Assembly: GCA_029844215.1 (NCBI GenBank) | Contig: CM056728.1 | Coordinates: 57,017,789 to 57,081,788 of the forward strand | Source of the DNA: Przewalskia tangutica | Lineage: Eukaryota; Streptophyta; Magnoliopsida; Solanales; Solanaceae | Length of the DNA stretch: 64,000 nt | Direction of reading: 5' to 3' | Shown: piece after piece, positions 56,957 through 64,000 of the stretch | How the letters are laid out: each line of letters starts with the position of its first letter | How positions within the stretch are numbered: the first letter of the stretch is position 1 | The notes under the pieces: model-generated | Databases searched by the model: none | What the model saw: the letters and a program-made list of their open reading frames with translations, nothing else | What the model was told of the DNA's origin: nothing | Position numbers and translations under genes: made by a program

Positions 56957-59417
56957 TGTCACGACCCATTCCGGGGCCCGTGACTGGTGCCTTACCGGGG
57001 CACCCAAGTAGTCATACATCAGAGTAATCAGCGGAATATAAAACAAGACATGAAACAGTTTATAAAATAAGACACGCTTTATGTGAATAAACGTCGCTTT
57101 CGCATATATATATAAATGTGGTTTAGCGCTACATCCGAATCGCATAACATGACTACTGCACTCTAAGGAAATAAACAACTATGGCGGACAGGCCCCGCCA
57201 TACACCGATCGCATAAAACTAGCTACAACAGGGAGATCATACCCACAAGTAGAGCCTCCGGAGAAGATGGAGCTCCGGACCCCACTGCAAAGAGATCCTA
57301 AGGATGCGGATCTAACACCTGCTTGCCCTTACCTGCGGCATGAACGCACTTCAAGGAGGTCAAGATAACAGTACTAAGTATGTGAAATCAGAAAGTACTT
57401 AAATGAAATCATAACACTATAAAACCCAATTTTACAAAAATGCACGAAACAACAAATGTAACCGCACATAGTGCCATATCATAAACAAGAGCAACAATAG
57501 GTAACTGTAATAGGTCTTTTCTAGGCTGTGAATGATCGCAGGCCACTCGCCTGCATATCACTCGCAAGCCTAATCCTCGACTCCCGAGTCCGTGATAGCC
57601 ACTCACGGGCCCGCATGAGGTATAACCCCGCATCGAGGGTAGCTACTCGGCATCGCCCCGACTCGTTGTCCGCATGGCCACATAGACCGCATGAGGCATA
57701 ACCCCGCATACTAACTCCGAACTCGTAGCTCGCATAGGCCCCCGGACCCGCATGAGGTATTCTCGAATCATGGTCCTGCATCGCCGAGTCTACCCGCGTC
57801 GGAGGCGCTTAACCCCCGGTATCATCTCAAGAGGTGAGTGATATAGTACTAACACAACAGCTTATAGTTCAAACAACATAAGCAAAAGTAAGACTGACCT
57901 CTTTACACAAACGTTACAAGATACTAACACATAGCGTCACAATATGACTACTCACCAAAACCATCTTATTATACCTTTCAGAAATCTATACAAGTCTTTT
58001 ATAAAACACATAAGTAAACTGTTCCTTTTTATAAAACTTAAGCCGTTATACTTAACTTCCCATAAAGCTAGTATAACCCTTAAGCTTCTTGTTTTAAAAA
58101 CAACTATTCTTCTTCTTTCAAAACTGTGTTATAATTCTTTTGAAAGACTTTTTAAGATCTTTATTATTCAGGCTTAAGTCGCAAGACATTGCCGTAAGTA
58201 TTATTCAGGCTTAAGTCGAAAGACATTGCCGTAGTTATTATTCAGTTAACACATGTACGTCTACCGTACTATATATATATATTTAAAATATCATGCTTTA
58301 GGAAGAATCACATACCTTCTACAAAACCTCCCGCCAAGTCAATATGTCGCAAGCAGAATCAGCCTATAATAGTCACATACATCTATCAAAGTCTAGACTA
58401 CTCTGAAGGTCATTCTAAACAGAGGGTTCTATATCCTACGGAAAATTGGGCAGCACTTCCCTACCCGGTGAGCTACTCAAGTTCATCAGTGAAAACAAAT
58501 TCTATGTAAGTACAATTTGATTAATCTTCTTTTAAACCCTTCTACTGTGATAACAGTTCAATTCTATTTTGTGATATTCTTCTAAGTATTTATACTTATT
58601 CTTATACTACTACAGTATGTATTCTCTAATTCAAAAAAGGGTTAGGATTAGTTACCTCGGTAAGCCCAATAATATCCTAGATAAAGTCGCACCGAGCAAG
58701 GTTTAGCTCCTAAGTTGTACGCTCCCAGAGTCTAAGAAACCTTAGAAGTTCTTCACAACTTCTACTAAGGATTAAGGGATTTGGGCTAGGTATTTTGGGC
58801 ATTATAACAATACTAGAAGACAACTTTTCTACCAAGGGATGGGGTAGATTTCCAGGCTAGGGGAGGGTTGCCTCGGCCAAGCTCACTAAAAAGGGGTGTT
58901 GACGAAAAGGCTACAAGTGGAAAGGAGAGGATTTTCAAGACTTGGAAAGGAATTTGTGGATGAAGAACTCTTCATCTAAAGGGTATTTATAGTCAAGACA
59001 TGGCCAACCAAGGGCCAAGATTTAGCCAAGTGCTAGGCAAGTGTAAGGTCAAGATTAGGGCAAGTGTCCTTGGCCAACTTGAACACAAAATATCCTACCT
59101 AATCCTTGACTTGTGCAAAGGCACAAAAACGCACTTCATTGTCCAATTCGTCCAATGGACGATTTCAAGTCCACCAATTGGAGGGTGCCAAGTGTCGCCC
59201 TCCCGTTGGTCCAAAATGTTTCGTCTCTCGGAAAAATCCGCAAAAATTAGAAATGGCATAGCCGGATTTTGCCCTACGAAAGCTGTGGAAACGTTTCGTC
59301 GGAAAACTATTCGTTTTGTGAGTTGTGCCCAAGAAAAACGTTTTGGGCCTAAACTTTAAGGCTAGACTTTTGTACGTATTCCCTTACATACATACTCTGG
59401 AAATACGGGGTATAACA
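56957..59417 (-). mobile_element. Element I 5' LTR, 2,461 bp
   Basis: TGTCACGACCCATTCCGG to GGGGTATAACA. Parallel to 49681-52115; most differences are short indels (for example CAGCACTTCCCTACCCGG against CAGACTTCCTACCGG). TATA near 58982-58993, donor-like TTACCTCGGTAAG near 58650 (both minus), GC-rich repeats 57540-57810, hairpins 57180-57305. No gene. Confidence 0.9.
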
Positions 59418-60257
59418 GGTACCAGATTTTCGGGCCCAGAGTCGAGAGTTCCCGGATGTGTTTCAGACGACCTCGGGTATCCTCCCGAGAGAGATAGATT
59501 TTTGTATCGATGTTGCGGACACTCGCCTATTTCCATTCCGCCATACGTAATGGCACCCGCCGAGTTGAGAGAGTCAAGGACCACCGAGAGATTTGGCCGG
59601 AGAAGGGCTTCATCAGGCCTAGTGTTTCTCCCTGGGGAGCGTCGGTATTGTTCGTGAAGAAGAAGGACGGGACGCTGCGCATGTGTGTTGATTACAGGCA
59701 GCTGAACAAGGTGACTATTAAGAACAGATACCCCCTTCCCAGGATAGATGATTTGTTCGACTAGTTGCAGGGCGCGAGATGTTTCTCTAAGATTGATCTG
59801 CGGTCGGGCTATCATCAGGTACGTGTCAGAGAGGCGGATGTCCCAGATCGCATTCCGGACGATGCAGACGCACTATGAGTTCAGGGTTATGTCTTTCGGT
59901 TTGACCAATGTTCCGGCGGTATTTATGGATTTGATGAACCGAGTGTTCAAGCCATTTTTGGATACATTTGTGATAGTATTCATCGATGACATCTTGGTTT
60001 ATTCTCGCTCAGAGCAGGAGCATGCGGAGCATTTGAGGACTGTGCTGAGAGTTCTCCAGGACCAGCAGTTGTACGCCAAGTTTTCCAAATGTGAGTTTTG
60101 GTTGGCTTCGGTGGCTTTTCTTGGGCACATTGTAGGGGCTGATGGTATTCAGGTGGATACGGCCAAGATCGAGGCAGTCAGGAGTTGGCCTAGACCTACT
60201 ACTCCGACAGAGGTGCGCACTTCGGGCCTTGCGCAGGTTACTATCGGAGGTTCGTAG
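59418..60257 (+). pseudogene. Element E linker and reverse transcriptase
   Basis: The linker restarts with YQIFG/RVPGCVSDDLGYPP codons. Frame 59510-59764 gives EKGFIRPSVSPWGASVLFVK, KKDGTLRMCVDYRQLNKV and PLPRIDDLFD, ending in a TAG where Gln is usual (CAG to TAG). After a shift, frame 59748-60257 gives SFGLTNVPAVFMDLMNRVFK and VIVFIDDILVYS; FIDD is at 59979-59990. KCEFW and FLGHIV follow. All RT fingers, palm and thumb motifs are present; one stop and two frameshifts break it. Confidence 0.88.
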
Positions 60258-60283
60258 AGAAGTTTGCTTCTATTTCGACACCT

Positions 60284-60904
60284 TTGACTAAGCTGACTCA
60301 GAAGGGAGCTAAGTTTCAGTGGACTGATGCTTGTGAGAAGGGCTTCCAGTTACTGAAGGAGAGGCTGACGACCGCCCCAGTTCTTACTCTTCCAGAGGGT
60401 CTAGACGGCTATATGGTGTATTGTGATGCGTCAGGCATCGGGCTTGGGTGTGTGTTGATGCAGCAGGGCAAGGTTATAGTGTACGCATCCCGACAGCTTA
60501 AGAAGCATGAGAGGAACTACCCCACCCATGATTTGGAGTTGGCAGCGGTGATTCACGCCTTGAAGATCTGGAGGCACTATTTGTATGGAGTTCATGTGGA
60601 TATTTACACAGACCACAAGAGCCTCCAAAGATATCTTCACCAGGAGCCGAACTTACGACAGAGACGGTGGCTAGAGTTACTCAAGGATTATGATGTCGAT
60701 ATCCTGTACCACCCGGGGAAGGCCAATGTTGTGGCAGATGCCCTTAGTCGTAGGTCGATGGGGAGTCTATCAGATGTACAGCCAGAGAGGAGGGGCATGG
60801 TCCGCGAGTTGCATCAGCTAGCGAGCCTTGGAGTCCGATTGATTGGTTACGATAGCGGGGTTCGGTTCGAGAGGTTGCCGAGTCTTCCATCGTCGGCGAG
60901 GTGA
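60284..60904 (+). CDS. Element E RNase H domain with linker
   Basis: Open frame of 206 codons. Catalytic residues expected for Ty3/gypsy RNase H are visible: Asp48 in VYCDASGIGLG, Glu85 in HDLELAAVIHALKIWR, Asp110 in IYTDHKSLQ, and Asp152 in NVVADALSRR. Degrades the RNA strand during reverse transcription. Preceded by the RT connection (LTQKGAKFQWTDACEKGFQ). The tail LASLGVRLIGYDSGVRFERL leads to integrase. Polyprotein segment; the Met is not a real start. Confidence 0.9.
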   Translation: MTKLTQKGAKFQWTDACEKGFQLLKERLTTAPVLTLPEGLDGYMVYCDASGIGLGCVLMQQGKVIVYASRQLKKHERNYPTHDLELAAVIHALKIWRHYLYGVHVDIYTDHKSLQRYLHQEPNLRQRRWLELLKDYDVDILYHPGKANVVADALSRRSMGSLSDVQPERRGMVRELHQLASLGVRLIGYDSGVRFERLPSLPSSAR

Positions 60905-61012
60905 ATATGCAACGATTTGAGGATCCGGTTTTGACACGATCGTGATACGGCTCTTCGTGAGGAAGGGTCCTCGAGGTAGCACCGATGGGGTGCTAATGTT
61001 TGAGGCGAGTGT

Positions 61013-61660
61013 GTGTTCCAGATATTGCAGACTTGGCAGCAGTTCTGGGAAGCACACGCGACGCGTTTCATCCATCCGGTCGACCAAGATGTACCACGAC
61101 CTCGACCGTATTGGTGGGATGGCTTGAAGAGGGACGTTGCAGAGTTTGTGGCTCAGTGCCCGTGTTGTCAGCAGGTGAAGATAGAGCACCAGAGGCCTGG
61201 TGGATTATTGCAGACGATAGAGATCCCGACCTGGAAGTGGGAGGTGATCAACATGGACTTTTTCATAGGATTACCTCGCACTCAGAGGAAACATGATTGT
61301 ATTTGGGTTATCGTCGACAGGCTGACGAAATCAGCCCACTTTCTTCCAGTCAGGACGACTTTTTCGGCCGAGGACTATGCCAGACTTTACATCCGAGAGA
61401 TCGTGAGACTACATGGGGTCCCTATTTCTATCATATCGCATGCAGGAGCCCGGTTCACGCTAACTTCGGAGGTCTTTCCGTATGGGTTTAGGGACGCAGT
61501 GAGCTGAGCATCGCATTCCATCCTCGCAGACGGACAGCAGAGCGCATCATCCGCACTCTTGAGGATATGTCGCGAGCCCGTGTTATTGACTTCGTGGGTA
61601 GCCGGGAGGATCATTTGCCTCAGTAGAGTTTGCGTATAATAATAGCTACCACCCAAAGAT
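61013..61660 (+). pseudogene. Element E integrase, zinc finger and core
   Basis: Frame 61013-61507: HATRFIHP and CPCCQQVK form the HHCC zinc finger; core has Asp82 in INMDFFIGLPRTQ and VDRLTKSAHFLPVRTTFSAE. The second catalytic Asp (SDRGAQFT in relatives) reads SHAGARFT, His143 at 61439-61441. After a stop at 61505-61507 the segment to 61660 continues in other frames with HPR-TDGQ and TLEDM-like codons. Lacking Asp2 it would be inactive. Confidence 0.85.
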
Positions 61661-61681
61661 TCGACGGCGCCTTATGAGGCC

Positions 61682-62314
61682 TTGTATGGGAGGAAGTGCA
61701 GATCGTCGATAGGCTGGTTTGACGTGGGCGAGGTTCAGTTGGTTGGGCCGGACTTGATACAACAGGCAATGGATAAGGTGAGGCTTATCCAGACGCGGTT
61801 ATTGACAGCTCAGAGTCGACAGAAGTCGTATGCAGATCATCGTCGTCGGCATCTGGAGTTTGAGGTTGATGATTGGGTTTTTCTAAAGGTGTCACCCATG
61901 AAGGGTGTGATGAGATTCGGAAAGAAAGGGAAACTCAGCCCAAGGTACATTGGGCCTTATCAGATTGTCCGCAGGGTAGGCAAGGTTGCCTACGAGTTGG
62001 ATCTGCCGTCCGATCTGGAGGCAGTGCATCCGGTTTTCCATGTTTCTATGCTGAAGAGATGTATCGGGGATCCATCTAGAGTGCACCCGATTGACGATGT
62101 CCAGGTGACCGAGGGGTTATCGTATGAGGAGATTCTCATAGCGATACTTGATCGTCAGGTTAGGAGTCTGCGGATGAAGGATGTGGTTTCCGTCAAGGTC
62201 TTATGGCGGAACGAGCAGAGAGAGGAGATGACGTGGGAAGCAGAGGAGGACATGAGGCAGAAGTATCCTCACTTATTCCCCACACCTCCAGGTAACTCAC
62301 TTTCCTACTTGTAA
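61682..62314 (+). CDS. Element E integrase C-terminus with chromodomain
   Basis: Open frame of 210 codons ending at TAA. YGRKCRSSIGWFDVGEVQLV (2-21); basic KVSPMKGVMRFGKKGKLSPR; GPY/F module GPYQIVRRVGKVAYELDLP (91-109); VHPVFHVSMLKRCIGDPSRV; chromodomain about 147-199 with SYEEILIAILDRQ, VSVKVLWRNE and EEMTWEAEEDMRQKYPHLF. The chromodomain places E in the chromoviruses and would tether integrase to marked nucleosomes. Polyprotein segment, best preserved part of E. Confidence 0.93.
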   Translation: MYGRKCRSSIGWFDVGEVQLVGPDLIQQAMDKVRLIQTRLLTAQSRQKSYADHRRRHLEFEVDDWVFLKVSPMKGVMRFGKKGKLSPRYIGPYQIVRRVGKVAYELDLPSDLEAVHPVFHVSMLKRCIGDPSRVHPIDDVQVTEGLSYEEILIAILDRQVRSLRMKDVVSVKVLWRNEQREEMTWEAEEDMRQKYPHLFPTPPGNSLSYL

Positions 62315-62418
62315 ATTTTCTTTGGCATATGTACTTAAGTGTTGTATTGTGGCCATGTGTGGCATTTGCAAACTGTTTAAGTTATGAGGAACTTTATCGT
62401 TATCTGTCTTGGGAAGGA

Positions 62419-62452
62419 ACATTCGGGACGAATGTTTCTAAGGAGGGGAGAA
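62419..62452 (+). promoter_or_regulatory. Element E hairpin and polypurine tract
   Basis: ACATTCGGGACGAATGT (62419-62435) has perfect 7-bp arms; AAGGAGGGGAGAA (62440-62452) abuts the 3' LTR. The 62315-62418 stretch is untranslated and shared with G. Confidence 0.92.
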
Positions 62453-62993
62453 TGTCATACCCCGTATTTCCAGAGTATGTATGTGAGAACGTACGTACAA
62501 TTGTGTAAGTCTTAATTAGGCAAATAGGGCGAAACTGTGCACATCCACGAAAAAGATTTGTTTTTCCGACGGAAAATTTTCCGAACCTTGTAAAGGAATT
62601 TTACTTTTTCAAGAATTTATTTATTTTGGATTTTTCCGAGAGATGAAATATTTTAGACCAATGAGAGGGTGACATGTGTCACCCTCAAGTGGACGGTTGG
62701 TGGAGGGAATTCTTGGCACGTTTTTCTCCTTTAAAAAGCCATAAACCTTTGGTCAATGTTTTGTAGATATTTGTGGAGTAGATAGATAAGGTTGCACATG
62801 TCCAAATCTCCACCACACACTTGCTTGAATCTTGGCCTTTGGAGGTCCTATAAATACCCCCCCCCCCTCCTAAGTTGCAAGAATTCTTCATCCACTAAAC
62901 ATTTTCCAAGTCTCAAAATCCCTCCCCTCTCTTAGAAGTTTTTCGTCCAAGTCCTCTCCCCCCTTTCCTAGTAGTTTCGACCGAAACACCCCC
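62453..62993 (+). mobile_element. Element E 3' LTR, first 541 bp
   Basis: TGTCATACCCCG onward, matching 45263-45800 closely. TATA CCTATAAATACC at 62847-62858. Cut by J in the leader at CGAAACACCCC. The remainder should lie beyond the window. Confidence 0.93.
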
Positions 62994-64000
62994 TGTCCAA
63001 GACCGAACCGGCCCGTGGATCGTGCCTTACCTGCACCCTAGTGATACAACATCAGAGAAAACCAGCGGAAATAAAACTTAAACATACAGTTTAGATATGG
63101 AATAAGATGAAAGAAAATAGGCCAACCAAAACGGTTGCCTTTCAACATATATACAACTAAAACTTGAACAGTTTAATCCTTTTTACAACCCTGCCCACAA
63201 CAGTTCTACAGACCTCTAAGATTTACAACAACTATGACGGGACAGGGCCCCGCCATACCCCTGAATGTACAAGAACCTACAACTCAGGGAACACATACCC
63301 AAAAGATAAGCCTCCGGAGGAACGGAGCTTCCCAATACGCTGAAAGGTGATCCTAAAATGGATCGATACCAATGTATTTCTACCGCGCAGATGAACGCAC
63401 TCAAGGAGGTCAAGACAACCTGCACTAAGTATGTGAAATCAGAAGTACTATAAATGAAATCATAGCAGTCTATAAAAAGCAGGAGACATGCATGATAACC
63501 AAACTACAGTACACATCATAAAAACAGTCATGTCAAGTCAGGGACTCACGCCCTCCAAAGTCATCACTCAAATATAACTATGGGTCTCGCCCCCACAACA
63601 TCAATCATGTTCGCATCATGGCCGCATGCCCCCGGAATTCTGCATCGGTGTAGACATGTCCATGATGCAACAATAATAACAATGCCGCATGGCCACATGC
63701 CCCCGGAATTCTGCATCGGTGTAGACATGCCCATGAAACATCAACAACAATATACTGGGTGATCAACCCTGCTGCATGGCCACATGCCCCCGGAATTCTG
63801 CCTCGGTGTAGGCACGTCCATGTAACAATAGTAACCATATATCGGGTAATCAACCCTGCTGCATGGCCACATGCCCCGACTCGTGACGGTGTACATGTCC
63901 ATGGAAGTTCTCAACAAGTCAACCGGCCCTCCAACGAGAGGCGCGGTAGTATAGAAACACAATTCTACAACAAAGGCTATCACAACTAGCATAGGCGAGT
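62994..64000 (-). mobile_element. LTR J, left part of a minus-strand element
   Basis: Starts TGTCCAAGACCGAACC (garbled TGTCACGACCCG) at 62994 and continues to the window end. Terminal hairpins are present (63235-63365, including ATGACGGG...CCCCGCCAT and CCCTGA...TCAGGG) and a minisatellite at 63622-63900. Either the 3' LTR of an element extending right or a solo LTR. No gene. Confidence 0.88.
63622..63900 (-). repeat. Minisatellite in LTR J, four units of 70-86 bp
   Basis: CATGCCCCCGGAATTCTGCA with TCGGTGTAGACATG recurs at about 63627, 63697 and 63783 (last with CTCGGTG), and in diverged form at 63869. Spacers contain ATCAACCCTGCTGCATGG. Confidence 0.92.

Larger units (their letters stand above)
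49681..59417 (-). mobile_element. Element I, full-length decayed chromovirus inserted in E
   Basis: 3' LTR 49681-52115, interior 52116-56956, 5' LTR 56957-59417. It splits the E linker: VFDIEV codons end at 49680 and resume with GGTACCAGATTTTCGGGCC at 59418. Target duplication is probably GGTAC, imperfect on the left (GGTGA) where the LTR tip is also garbled. All pol domains are present but riddled with small indels, many at CAG/CTG and CCG. Confidence 0.9.
45263..62993 (+). mobile_element. Element E, pol-bearing chromovirus interrupted by I and J
   Basis: 5' LTR 45263-47727, interior 47728-49680 plus 59418-62452 (about 4.99 kb after removing I), 3' LTR from 62453. Domain order gag-PR-RT-RNaseH-INT-chromodomain as in Tekay/Del chromoviruses. 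Most segments stay open in long frames, with few lesions. In about 430 bp compared by eye the two LTRs show eight substitutions plus a C-run difference (about 2%), so it is fairly recent, and I and J are younger still. Confidence 0.92.

Overview
The window is plant nuclear DNA built entirely of nested LTR retrotransposons of the Ty3/gypsy chromovirus type, closest in protein motifs to the Tekay/Del lineage. Evidence is integrase followed by a chromodomain, FIDD reverse transcriptase, primer-binding sites matching initiator tRNA-Met (TGGTATCAGAGC), purine tracts before TG-starting LTRs, and 2-4 kb LTRs ending in TGACA. I see no host gene, tRNA, rRNA or CRISPR array. The density of nesting suggests gene-poor (pericentromeric) heterochromatin of a eudicot; a Solanaceae-like source is only a guess.

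Layout, left to right (letters are mine). O(-): LTR fragment 1-2010, apparently inserted in A. A(-): 2011-6945, decayed pol/gag plus 5' LTR, inserted in the 3' LTR of B. B(-): 6946-39027, a gag-only element with 4.07 kb LTRs, split by C and H. C(+): 9204-24014, flanked by CCCAT target-site duplications. It is itself a collapsed stack: a hybrid LTR (C start, end of a lost element M), the right part of LTR K, gag-only element G (15396-23595), then the last 419 bp of the C 3' LTR. H(+): 25128-34380, a gag-only element flanked by ATCCT, splits B gag. F(+): 39028-39652, LTR fragment that received B and D. D(-): 39653-45262 and beyond, gag-only. E(+): 45263-62993, the best pol-bearing element, inserted in the D 5' LTR. 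I(-): 49681-59417, a full-length but decayed element inserted between PR and RT of E. J(-): 62994-64000, LTR inserted in the E 3' LTR.

How the parts relate: E and I carry gag-PR-RT-RNaseH-INT-chromodomain, so their type could supply enzymes. B, D, G and H keep gag (often broken) but no RT, and share PBS, purine tract, pre-purine-tract hairpin and LTR signals, so they look like non-autonomous partners. All LTR subfamilies share an architecture: a short U3 (about 400-550 bp) ending in a TATA box, a C/T-rich leader ending in a conserved AG|GTA, a long variable middle with a subfamily-specific minisatellite, and a terminal 350 bp with an array of conserved potential RNA hairpins. This array and the donor-like site are the most interesting signals. 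Several copies also carry repeated small alterations at CAG/CTG that look more like assembly or base-calling error than evolution, so frameshift counts should be read with caution.
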